The notes beneath the pieces were generated by a model. That model saw only the letters and a program-made list of their open reading frames with translations. It was not told where the DNA came from and made no database searches. Source: a virus. From it: a DNA stretch of 43,844 nucleotides. The position numbers were made by a program, and so were the translations under genes. Every line of letters begins with the position of its first letter. Position 1 is the stretch's first letter. Below, one piece after another: positions 1 through 4,745 of this stretch. The DNA is taken from positions 1 to 43,844 of IMG/VR virus record IMGVR_UViG_3300020205_000681, one strand, 5' to 3'.

Positions 1-29
1 AAGATTCAACAATGGATGGAGAAGTTCTG

Positions 30-158
30 ATGTTCACGATTCGCTACTTTACACCTTATCAACAACAATGGAGAACGCAAACTTTCTCTACACTAGAGGA
101 AGCAAATCGTATGATTGAGTTTTATAAATCGTGTGGAAGTCCTGCTGAATTAGTATAG
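30..158 (+). CDS. Small conserved phage protein, function unknown (5' end uncertain)
   Basis: Frame is open from base 3, so the gene could begin before the window. The ATG at 30 is preceded by GGAGAAG at 18-24, five bases away, which makes a complete 42-residue protein likely; an in-frame ATG at 12 is the alternative. The product starts MFTIRYF, has a basic/aromatic first half and ends ...FYKSCGSPAELV. It resembles short cyanophage hypothetical proteins with a FTIRYY...FYRSCG pattern, from memory only. Its stop TAG overlaps the GTG start of the next gene (TAGTG), suggesting translational coupling. No function can be assigned. Confidence 0.6.
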   Translation: MFTIRYFTPYQQQWRTQTFSTLEEANRMIEFYKSCGSPAELV

Positions 159-340
159 TGAATTACCAAAAACAAATTGACTTTCTCATTGCTGACACTC
201 TAGAGAAAGTCCAACACTTAAATCCTGATCTTTATGGTCAATGGTATAGCAAACTCTATGCTCCTCATGGTGATATTAAGAACTGGAATGTAAAGACGCT
301 TCATACACTCGAACAACTCATTATTGATTATACAAATTGA
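158..340 (+). CDS. Small hypothetical protein, GTG start
   Basis: A 60-residue protein beginning at a GTG that overlaps the upstream stop codon by two bases (TAGTG). No ATG lies early in the frame, so GTG is the reasonable start. The sequence is rich in Tyr, Leu and Asn (MNYQKQIDFLIADTLEKV...), has no signal peptide or membrane segment, and looks alpha-helical. I do not recognise a family. It lies between two other small genes read in the same direction and probably shares their transcript, ending at the terminator at 593-618. Confidence 0.55.
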   Translation: MNYQKQIDFLIADTLEKVQHLNPDLYGQWYSKLYAPHGDIKNWNVKTLHTLEQLIIDYTN

Positions 341-345
341 ACACA

Positions 346-582
346 ATGTTACTCTCTAAACAGTCATTCAACGATCAACAAGTTCTCCCTTTCATTGTAA
401 AGAAAGAGAAGGAAAGAAGTGAGGATGGTAGTTACTCACTGCACCTATTCTCCCGAACTGTTATCACCAAGGAAGGAAAGAAGTATAGGTATTTGCCATT
501 ACGATTTGAAGGTGAAGAAGCACGATTCCGCAAACGTAGCGATGCAGAGGATTATGCTCGGTACAGATTAGCACTTGATTGA
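346..582 (+). CDS. Small basic hypothetical protein
   Basis: A 78-residue protein starting MLLSKQSF. An in-frame TTG at 337 overlaps the previous stop, but the ATG at 346 is the more ordinary start; neither has an obvious Shine-Dalgarno sequence. The middle carries a charged stretch (KKEKERSEDG) and a central strand-like region (YSLHLFSRTVITKEGKKYRYLPL), ending in an alpha-helical DAEDYARYRLALD. It may be a small beta-strand plus helix fold. Function is unknown. It is the last gene before a strong intrinsic terminator, eleven bases after its stop. Confidence 0.55.
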   Translation: MLLSKQSFNDQQVLPFIVKKEKERSEDGSYSLHLFSRTVITKEGKKYRYLPLRFEGEEARFRKRSDAEDYARYRLALD

Positions 583-592
583 TATAGTATAG

Positions 593-618
593 AGGCACCA
601 CATAAGGTGCCTTTTTTT
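593..618 (+). terminator. Rho-independent terminator
   Basis: A perfect 7-bp stem AGGCACC (593-599) and GGTGCCT (606-612) with a 6-base loop is followed directly by a run of seven T. It closes the small-gene block 30-582. A TATAGTATAGAG box lies immediately upstream (583-594). Confidence 0.9.
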
Positions 619-703
619 ATGTCTAAAAGCATAAAATAACGTTAAAAAGTGTTTTTTTATTAAATAAATGTCTTTTTAAATATAAACGTGTGTGTTAGAT
701 TGC

Positions 704-752
704 TGATAATGATTAGTATTAAAAGGTGATAATGATATGAATTCGTATCATT
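704..752. repeat. Direct repeat pair and near-palindrome
   Basis: TGATAATGAT occurs at 704-713 and again at 727-736. The second copy runs into an inverted repeat, AATGATA (731-737) and TATCATT (746-752), around a centre containing GAATTC with one mismatched pair. The arrangement looks like an operator or a cruciform-forming site in the spacer; no function is proven. Confidence 0.5.
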
Positions 753-833
753 TAAAGACCTATTTGTACCCTTTTAATGTCTCTGGGTCTTGTGATCTTA
801 CCCGACGTTAACACAGAACCGCACTTTTGTCAA

Positions 834-898
834 CCCCAGGGTCACAAAATCCCCACAATCCCCCCGCAAAAATCCACCACCCCCGCATAAATACCCCC
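834..898 (-). other. C-tract cluster (G-runs on the minus strand)
   Basis: Five runs of C (834-837, 851-854, 860-865, 880-884, 894-898) stand in a spacer of an otherwise AT-rich genome. On the minus strand these are G-runs separated by 9, 14, 5 and 13 bases, so a G-quadruplex with long loops, or an i-motif on the plus strand, is possible. They lie just upstream of the promoter at 905-933. Confidence 0.5.
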
Positions 899-904
899 AA
901 GACC

Positions 905-933
905 TTGACATCAATGCCCAGAAGACTTATAGT
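905..933 (+). promoter_or_regulatory. Sigma-70-type (early) promoter
   Basis: TTGACA at 905-910 is followed by a 17-base spacer and TATAGT at 928-933. A start near 940 leaves about 20 bases of leader containing AGGAG (950-954) before the ATG at 961. This is a near-consensus bacterial housekeeping promoter, as expected for phage early genes read by host polymerase. Confidence 0.85.
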
Positions 934-960
934 ACTCTCATAACACACAGGAGCGCACTT

Positions 961-1134
961 ATGTCCGTTGCATACTCACAAGCACAGAAGCAGCGTTATA
1001 GGATTACTCTGGATCTATCAGTGTTCGGTGACTTCGATCCGCATCAGATTGACTGGGAGAAGTTATTCAAGTTGGAACCTGCAGAGAAGTGTGATGCTTA
1101 TGTGGAGGACCTAAATGCACCTGATAGATGGTGA
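961..1134 (+). CDS. Small early-type hypothetical protein
   Basis: A 57-residue protein (MSVAYSQAQKQRYRITLDL...APDRW) with a good AGGAG ribosome site (950-954) and a near-consensus sigma-70 promoter just upstream, so early expression is likely. The middle holds FGDFDPHQIDWEKLFKLEPAE, suggestive of a small helical fold with one strand (RYRITLDLSVFG). No transmembrane or signal segment. Codons are richer in GC-ending choices than in the late genes. The family is not recognised; small early proteins of this kind in T4-like phages often alter host processes, but nothing here shows that for this one. Confidence 0.7.
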   Translation: MSVAYSQAQKQRYRITLDLSVFGDFDPHQIDWEKLFKLEPAEKCDAYVEDLNAPDRW

Positions 1135-1166
1135 TTTGGTAGCAATTTATACCACATAAGGCGTTT

Positions 1167-1219
1167 TAGTTTTGTTAACATAATACGCTAAATAATGGGG
1201 GTTTATGTTAACAAAACTA
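1167..1219. repeat. Perfect 17-bp inverted repeat at a start region
   Basis: TAGTTTTGTTAACATAA (1167-1183) is the exact reverse complement of TTATGTTAACAAAACTA (1203-1219), with a 19-base spacer. Each arm contains the palindrome GTTAAC. The spacer contains the ATG at 1195 of the next gene and the right arm reaches its second ATG at 1219, so a hairpin in the mRNA would include the translation start. It could equally be a protein-binding operator. Confidence 0.85.
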
Positions 1220-1395
1220 TGAGACCACTAAAATACAAGAATTTGGGCGAAATGAGCATCATCAGGGTGCCACAGATTACCACTGCTATTCTACCACAAC
1301 TGCAAGACGTTATGCAACAGTTAGAGGAGAACGGTGAGGATAGTCGTGAGGTGATCTTGCAGGTCCTCAGTGACATTGAAGAACGCATAAAATAA
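1195..1395 (+). CDS. Small hypothetical protein, start within an inverted repeat
   Basis: A 66-residue frame from the ATG at 1195; alternative in-frame ATGs lie at 1219 and 1252. No clear Shine-Dalgarno precedes 1195 or 1219, so the start is uncertain. The second half (TAILPQLQDVMQQLEENGEDSREVILQVLSDIEERIK) looks like an acidic two-helix hairpin, typical of small regulatory or partner-binding proteins. The start region lies between the arms of a perfect 17-bp inverted repeat, which may control translation or transcription. Function unknown. Confidence 0.6.
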   Translation: MGVYVNKTMRPLKYKNLGEMSIIRVPQITTAILPQLQDVMQQLEENGEDSREVILQVLSDIEERIK

Positions 1396-1427
1396 AGTTG
1401 CTCACCTTGAAAGTGAGCCTATAGTAT

Positions 1428-1439
1428 AAGGGGCACACA
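1428..1439. repeat. Left copy of a 12-bp inverted repeat around three small genes
   Basis: AAGGGGCACACA here is the exact reverse complement of TGTGTGCCCCTT at 2143-2154. The two copies enclose the genes at 1474-2131. Confidence 0.7.
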
Positions 1440-1473
1440 ACTCACCGCCCCGCTAACACTTAAGACTTACCAA

Positions 1474-1722
1474 ATGACTAACACTTTCCAACGCAATGCT
1501 CTCGACATTTCCTACAACGGTTGGGAGAATTATGAGACCTGGAATGTTGCACTCTGGATCAACAATGATCAGGGTCTGTATGATATCGCCAGTGAGTGCG
1601 GTTCGTATCAAGATTTCGTCTCTTATATCAGGGAGTTTATGACACAAACTCCTGACGGGGTTAAGTTCAACGATCCTGCAGTAAATGTGATCCAGATCAA
1701 TAGCGATCTGTTCGACTTCTAA
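1474..1722 (+). CDS. YETWNV-motif small protein (DUF7249-like)
   Basis: An 82-residue protein with the block NGWENYETWNVALWINNDQG at about residues 15-34, a signature I associate with a widespread family of small phage and plasmid proteins (DUF7249-like; name given from memory). The family has no established function. The rest is acidic and mixed alpha/beta, ending in IQINSDLFDF. No Shine-Dalgarno is visible in the leader. It is the first of three small genes bracketed by a 12-bp inverted repeat and probably part of an early transcript; a possible TTGCTC-N16-TATAGT promoter lies near 1400-1425. Confidence 0.75.
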   Translation: MTNTFQRNALDISYNGWENYETWNVALWINNDQGLYDIASECGSYQDFVSYIREFMTQTPDGVKFNDPAVNVIQINSDLFDF

Positions 1723-1773
1723 GTAACACCAACTCCTGTCGTATGAGTATAAACTAGGCACTCACAGTTCACT

Positions 1774-1800
1774 ACACTTTTCTTCGTTATTATGTCCAAG
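1774..1800 (+). repeat. Identical leader repeat, copy 1
   Basis: Twenty-seven bases, covering an 18-base pyrimidine-rich leader and the first nine coding bases (ATGTCCAAG), are identical to 1955-1981. The leader has no purine-rich ribosome-binding site. Confidence 0.9.
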
Positions 1801-1926
1801 CAAGTTATCCTTTCGATGCTGGCTCAAGGTAACACTGGTGATGAGATTCTCTCCATCCTCGATGTTATCGTCTCCGACATTGAGCAGGAGGGTATTGATA
1901 GTTGCGCCGAAGTCTTTGCCAACTGA
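1792..1926 (+). CDS. Small paralogous protein A (LAQGNTG motif)
   Basis: A 44-residue protein starting MSKQVILSMLAQGNTGDEIL and continuing as an acidic helix (SILDVIVSDIEQEG). It is clearly paralogous to the next gene: both share MSK..(I/M)LS.LAQGNTG.EI.SIL. The pattern suggests two amphipathic helices with a GNTG turn. Similar short proteins, often in several copies, occur in many cyanomyoviruses (from memory); their role is unknown. Translation starts in a pyrimidine-rich leader lacking a Shine-Dalgarno sequence that is identical in the two paralogues, so shared translational control is possible. Confidence 0.75.
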   Translation: MSKQVILSMLAQGNTGDEILSILDVIVSDIEQEGIDSCAEVFAN

Positions 1927-1954
1927 TTAACACTTACTGTTCACACACTAACTG

Positions 1955-1981
1955 ACACTTTTCTTCGTTATTATGTCCAAG
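1955..1981 (+). repeat. Identical leader repeat, copy 2
   Basis: Exact second copy of the 27 bases at 1774-1800, placed 181 bases downstream, again spanning the leader and the first three codons. Confidence 0.9.
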
Positions 1982-2131
1982 ACCGCAATGCTTTCTCTCC
2001 TGGCACAAGGTAACACTGGCAGCGAGATTATGTCCATTCTAAATGCAATCGTCAGTGGTTATGAGTATGTCGAGTCGCCCGTGATTGCGCAGGTGATTGG
2101 TATTCCTACTCTGGCAGAGATTGCCTTCTAA
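1973..2131 (+). CDS. Small paralogous protein B (LAQGNTG motif)
   Basis: A 52-residue protein, MSKTAMLSLLAQGNTGSEIM..., paralogous to the gene at 1792 over its first 30 residues. It differs by a longer tail (YEYVESPVIAQVIGIPTLAEIAF) that is neutral rather than acidic. The tandem pair probably arose by duplication including the leader, with divergence of the C-termini. The function is unknown. It is the last gene before the GC-rich repeat and promoter region at 2143-2185. Confidence 0.75.
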   Translation: MSKTAMLSLLAQGNTGSEIMSILNAIVSGYEYVESPVIAQVIGIPTLAEIAF

Positions 2132-2142
2132 GTGTAACTAAC

Positions 2143-2154
2143 TGTGTGCCCCTT
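2143..2154. repeat. Right copy of the 12-bp inverted repeat around three small genes
   Basis: TGTGTGCCCCTT is the exact reverse complement of 1428-1439. Part of it (TGCCCCT, 2147-2153) also pairs locally with AGGGGCA (2166-2172), placing the -35 box of the adjacent promoter in a 12-base loop. Confidence 0.7.
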
Positions 2155-2156
2155 GG

Positions 2157-2185
2157 TTGACACTGAGGGGCAGCAGTGTTATGAT
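2157..2185 (+). promoter_or_regulatory. Sigma-70-type (early) promoter
   Basis: TTGACA at 2157-2162, a 17-base spacer and TATGAT at 2180-2185. The -35 hexamer lies in the loop of a 7-bp inverted repeat (2147-2153/2166-2172). The first supported gene downstream begins only at 2515, so the transcript would have a long leader or encode something not recognised here. Confidence 0.75.
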
Positions 2186-2232
2186 GGTTTGATATAGTGA
2201 TCTGGCAGTTATTGCGTTGATTGTTTATATCG

Positions 2233-2244
2233 CGCCGCGCGGCG
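2233..2244. repeat. Perfect GC palindrome
   Basis: CGCCGCGCGGCG reads the same on both strands. It lies about 50 bases after the promoter at 2157-2185 in non-coding DNA. No T-run follows, so it is not a standard terminator. Confidence 0.6.
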
Positions 2245-2514
2245 TTGCGTTTATAAAAAACCCAAACTACCCTAACCTACAGAGGTGACAAAACGCGAGA
2301 GAACTATCAATCTCATAAAAAATTTCCGGAAGTATGATAAGATCTCAATACCCCCGCAGAAGAACTCCGTATTGGTCATTCTGGAAGGTTGTATTAGCGG
2401 GCTGGTTGATTCGTTATCCACGTCCTTTTTTTGTCGCACTAGGTTTTTGTGTAGTGTTGATATATAATGCTGTAACAAAATAAAACTGAAAGAAAAAATT
2501 CCGGAGATATTTTT

Positions 2515-2715
2515 ATGACTGCAACGGAACAAATATATCACATATACGCAAAGGATAAGTGTTTGTTTCATTCATTAAAGGAGGAGGAGTTCAGTAATAC
2601 TTGGAGCACACTAAAGAAACTTGTGAATGTATTAGACACGGGTTATGATGAGTGTGATTTAACGTATGAGGAACTTACAGTGAATAAGAGGATGGTATTG
2701 GACTCCTCTCACTGA
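2515..2715 (+). CDS. Conserved cyanophage-type hypothetical protein
   Basis: A 66-residue protein (MTATEQIYHIYAKDKCLFHSLKEEEFSNTWSTLKKLVNVLD...) with GGAG nine bases before the start and a TATAAT at 2463-2468. The pattern (I)YAKD.CLFHSL.EEEF..TWSTLK.LV recalls a short conserved protein of many T4-like cyanophages; this recall could not be checked here. It appears alpha/beta and acidic, with no membrane segment. It is followed 4 bases later by a new sigma-70 promoter, so the glycosyltransferase downstream is at least partly transcribed separately. Confidence 0.75.
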   Translation: MTATEQIYHIYAKDKCLFHSLKEEEFSNTWSTLKKLVNVLDTGYDECDLTYEELTVNKRMVLDSSH

Positions 2716-2719
2716 AATA

Positions 2720-2748
2720 TTGACAAGTCATATATAGACTGATAAAAT
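2720..2748 (+). promoter_or_regulatory. Sigma-70-type promoter before the glycosyltransferase gene
   Basis: TTGACA at 2720-2725, 17-base spacer, TAAAAT at 2743-2748. A start near 2755 leaves a leader of under 20 bases before the ATG at 2772, so the glycosyltransferase block is likely read by host-type polymerase early or in the middle phase. Confidence 0.75.
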
Positions 2749-2771
2749 TGATCTGAAGGTTTATTTAACTT

Positions 2772-3536
2772 ATGACAAAAGGATTTACTGTTAAGGCATC
2801 AGCACCCAAACCCAAAGAAGAATGGGATATTGATGGGATTAAAGAAAGGATGCGAGGTAAGAGTATTGTATTCTGTCTACCTGGACGAGGATGTTCTTAT
2901 ATCTTTCTGAAGAACTTTGTACAACTGTGCTTTGATATGGTACAGAATGGAATGAGTATTCAGATTTCGCAAGACTATAGTTCAATGGTTAACTTTGCAC
3001 GTTGTAAAGTACTTGGTGCAAATGTACTTCGCGGACCTAATCAGATTCCTTGGGATGGTAAACTACAGTATGATTATCAACTATGGATTGATAGTGATAT
3101 TGTTTTTGACACTAACAAGTTCTGGCAACTCTGTGATCTTGCACTCAATGAGGAAGGTGAGGAGAAGGAAATCGTCGCAGGTTGGTACGCAACTGAGGAT
3201 GGTCACACAACTTCTGTCGCACACTGGTTAGAAGAGGATGATTTCCGTAAGAATGGTGGAGTAATGAACCACGAAACTGTGGAATCAATCAGCAAGCGTC
3301 GTAAGCCATTCACTGTAGATTACACAGGTTTTGGTTGGGTACTGATTAAGAACGGTGTATTTGAAAATCTTGAATATCCTTGGTTTGCTCCGAAGATGCA
3401 AGTCTTTGATTCTGGTAAAGTTCAGGATATGTGTGGCGAAGATGTTTCATTCTGTCTTGATGCTAAAGATGCCGGGTTTGAAGTTTGGTGCGATCCTCGT
3501 ATTCGCGTAGGACACGAAAAGACTCGTATTATCTGA
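2772..3536 (+). CDS. Glycosyltransferase-like protein (GT-A fold)
   Basis: A 254-residue protein. Residues 29-45 (GKSIVFCLPGRGCSYIF) look like the first strand and nucleotide-sugar loop of a GT-A fold; W105-I-D107-S-D109 is the DXD-type metal/nucleotide motif; near the C-terminus GEDVSFCLDAKDAGFEVWCDP followed by VGH resembles the ED...DP...GH acceptor/metal region of family-2-like enzymes. Such enzymes transfer sugars from NDP-sugars to protein, glycan or DNA bases; the acceptor here is unknown. It has its own promoter at 2720-2748 and is coupled through TGATG to the next gene. It lies just before the virion block, so virion or DNA glycosylation and host surface change are all possible. Confidence 0.75.
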   Translation: MTKGFTVKASAPKPKEEWDIDGIKERMRGKSIVFCLPGRGCSYIFLKNFVQLCFDMVQNGMSIQISQDYSSMVNFARCKVLGANVLRGPNQIPWDGKLQYDYQLWIDSDIVFDTNKFWQLCDLALNEEGEEKEIVAGWYATEDGHTTSVAHWLEEDDFRKNGGVMNHETVESISKRRKPFTVDYTGFGWVLIKNGVFENLEYPWFAPKMQVFDSGKVQDMCGEDVSFCLDAKDAGFEVWCDPRIRVGHEKTRII

Positions 3537-3688
3537 TGGACAAACACTACAATCTTTTATATAAAGGTCGTACAATTTATAAAGATCTCAGTATAGAAGA
3601 CTGTGCTGAGATTCTTCAAGATCTCTCAGAGCGTTTTTACTCGGGAGAAGATATTGATCCTAATCTAATTGAAATGGAGGAAATCTAA
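3536..3688 (+). CDS. Small hypothetical protein coupled to the glycosyltransferase
   Basis: A 50-residue acidic protein (MDKHYNLLYKGRTIYKDLSIEDCAEILQDLSERFYSGEDIDPNLIEMEEI). The ATG at 3536 shares two bases with the upstream stop (TGATG), and the stop in turn overlaps the next ATG (TAATG), so three genes are translationally coupled. The N-terminal part reads as a short beta hairpin (NLLYKGRTIYKDL) followed by a helix with DCAEILQDLSERFY; this is like small cyanophage proteins of unknown role. A longer upstream start in this frame would overlap the glycosyltransferase by about 50 bases and is less likely. Confidence 0.7.
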   Translation: MDKHYNLLYKGRTIYKDLSIEDCAEILQDLSERFYSGEDIDPNLIEMEEI

Positions 3689-3828
3689 TGACTAAAGGCG
3701 GATCTAATAAGACTATTTTCGAAGCAGGAGCACCTAAGAAAACTCGTCAAGGACGTTCTCCTCGTACATTGTTGAGTGCGACCTCTCGCAATGGACGTAA
3801 GAAAAAGTATCGCGGTCAAGGAAAATAA
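3688..3828 (+). CDS. Small strongly basic conserved protein (MTKGGSNKT)
   Basis: A 46-residue protein, MTKGGSNKTIFEAGAPKKTR...SPRTLLSATSRNGRKKKYRGQGK, extremely rich in Lys, Arg, Gly and Ser. AGGAGG-like sequence GGAGG lies at 3676-3680 before the start. I recall near-identical short proteins next to structural genes of cyanomyoviruses; no function is established. The charge and lack of a hydrophobic core suggest a nucleic-acid-binding or virion-internal peptide. It ends a coupled three-gene unit terminated at 3838-3862. Confidence 0.8.
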   Translation: MTKGGSNKTIFEAGAPKKTRQGRSPRTLLSATSRNGRKKKYRGQGK

Positions 3829-3837
3829 TATAGATAG

Positions 3838-3862
3838 AGCAGGATTTACTCCTGCTTTTTTT
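3838..3862 (+). terminator. Rho-independent terminator
   Basis: Stem AGCAGGA (3838-3844) with TCCTGCT (3850-3856), loop TTTAC, followed by a T-run (3856-3862). A TATAGATAGAG box (3829-3839) lies directly upstream, like that before the terminator at 593. It closes the glycosyltransferase unit. Confidence 0.9.
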
Positions 3863-3872
3863 GTATCTTAAT

Positions 3873-4514
3873 ATGGCATATCTTAATCATAATCTTCCGA
3901 CAATTACTTGCTACATTCGCAATGAGTTTCTTTATAATCACAAAAAAGGTCACGGTGAGGTAACTTTATGCGACGTACACTCTGTAGCGTCCTTAGAGAA
4001 GCACGTACCCCTCTTTGAGGCGTTTCTAGAGAATGGGGTGAACTGGACACGTAGACCCATTCATGCATTTTGTTGGAAACCAGATGCCCCAGTACCTGAG
4101 TTAGAAGAGTGTATGTGGTGGGATTGCTTTTCTCCTTATATTGATGTTCAAATACGTTCAAGATTGGCTAACTTACGTGCTGAACTGATTAACTATCGCG
4201 GAGAAAAGAATGAAGGAACTTACCTATTCACTCTTGATTGGTCATGGGAGTCAAAATCTACTTTGAATACTAACTTTAGTGAGACGCCAGAGCATAAGTG
4301 TGCTCATTTTTTCAAGATGGATAATGGAAACTTCTATGCATATCCCAATAATAAGATTTTATGGTACGATGATGCATGGACAAAGAATAGAATTACCAAA
4401 AATCCAGGTTATGAGATTGATCTAACAGAATATTCAGTCGAAAATCGTCGCAAAATTGAGACATCTGACGATTTTATGTACGAAATTACAAATATCGGGA
4501 TAGCAACCCCGTAA
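3873..4514 (+). CDS. Hypothetical protein, Trp/His/Cys-rich
   Basis: A 213-residue protein starting MAYLNHNLPTITCYIRNEF; the ATG at 3873 lies just after the terminator, and the frame also offers a TTG at 3861 inside the terminator T-run, which I reject. Features include GHGEVTLCDVHSV (about 30-42), WTRRPIHAFCWKPDAPVPELEECMWWDCFSPYIDV (about 74-108) and HKCAHFFKMDNGNFYAYPNNKILWYDDAW. The first part resembles conserved T4-like phage hypothetical proteins with a GHGE...DCFS pattern; I cannot name a domain with confidence. No signal or membrane segment. Ordinary AT-rich coding bias argues that it is real. Confidence 0.75.
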   Translation: MAYLNHNLPTITCYIRNEFLYNHKKGHGEVTLCDVHSVASLEKHVPLFEAFLENGVNWTRRPIHAFCWKPDAPVPELEECMWWDCFSPYIDVQIRSRLANLRAELINYRGEKNEGTYLFTLDWSWESKSTLNTNFSETPEHKCAHFFKMDNGNFYAYPNNKILWYDDAWTKNRITKNPGYEIDLTEYSVENRRKIETSDDFMYEITNIGIATP

Positions 4515-4546
4515 AAAGTTCTGATTTTCAATAATCAGGAGCAAAA

Positions 4547-4708
4547 ATGGATCAAAAAATGCTTAGAGAAATCGCAAATGACGATTTAAATCCAAAAAAA
4601 CACGATTTTTATCACCAAAATGAAATTCACGAAAGAATTCGCAATGATGAAGACTATGATGATTGGGAATATGGAACAGAACCTCTTTATGAATCAAAAA
4701 ATCGGTAA
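4547..4708 (+). CDS. Small charged hypothetical protein
   Basis: A 53-residue protein, MDQKMLREIANDDLNPKKHDFY..., ending in an acidic DEDYDDWEYGTEPLYESKNR. CAGGAG at 4536-4541 is a good ribosome site; it lies on the edge of a small hairpin (CTGATT...AATCAG, about 4521-4538) that could partly mask it. The stop TAA overlaps the NATAAATA late promoter of the next gene. No family is recognised. Confidence 0.6.
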   Translation: MDQKMLREIANDDLNPKKHDFYHQNEIHERIRNDEDYDDWEYGTEPLYESKNR

Positions 4709-4714
4709 TAAATA
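4707..4714 (+). promoter_or_regulatory. T4-type late promoter box (AATAAATA) for gp25 block
   Basis: AATAAATA matches the NATAAATA late box of T4-like cyanophages (T4: TATAAATA). It lies 31 bases before the gp25 ATG and overlaps the stop codon of the previous gene. Confidence 0.7.
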
Positions 4715-4745
4715 AGATAGATTATTAAAATTATCATCATTTCTT

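Larger units (their letters stand above)
583..960. other. Non-coding spacer with repeats, C-tracts and an early promoter
   Basis: No convincing gene is present. In order it holds the terminator (593-618), an AT-rich stretch, a 10-bp direct repeat TGATAATGAT (704-713 and 727-736), a near-palindrome centred on GAATTC (731-752), a cluster of five C-runs of 4 to 6 bases (834-898), a CATAAATA box (886-893) and a host-like promoter (905-933). Base composition changes from very AT-rich to clearly GC-richer at about position 780. Confidence 0.7.
2132..2514. other. Spacer without a convincing gene; possible RNA leader
   Basis: Contains the right inverted-repeat copy, a strong promoter (2157-2185), a perfect 12-bp GC palindrome (2233-2244) that is unusual in this AT-rich genome, and a consensus TATAAT at 2463-2468 with no good -35. 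A 60-codon GTG frame at 2285-2467 has poor start context and atypical composition, so it is not called. A long untranslated leader or small RNA from the 2185 promoter is possible. Confidence 0.5.

Noticed and set aside
886-893. CATAAATA as a late promoter for the gene at 961
   Set aside because: A near-consensus sigma-70 promoter at 905-933 already explains this early-type gene; the box is about 67 bases upstream and probably a chance match, although dual control cannot be excluded.
2285-2467. 60-codon GTG frame in the second spacer
   Set aside because: Poor start context (AGAG directly next to GTG), Cys/Phe-rich C-terminus unlike a folded phage protein, and no recognisable similarity.
2272-2571. 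99-residue minus-strand frame in the second spacer
   Set aside because: Overlaps the supported gene at 2515 on the other strand, has no ribosome site, odd composition, and would be the only minus-strand gene in the window.
3485-3535. Longer N-terminus for the gene at 3536
   Set aside because: Would overlap the glycosyltransferase by about 50 bases without a ribosome site; the TGATG-coupled ATG is far more natural.
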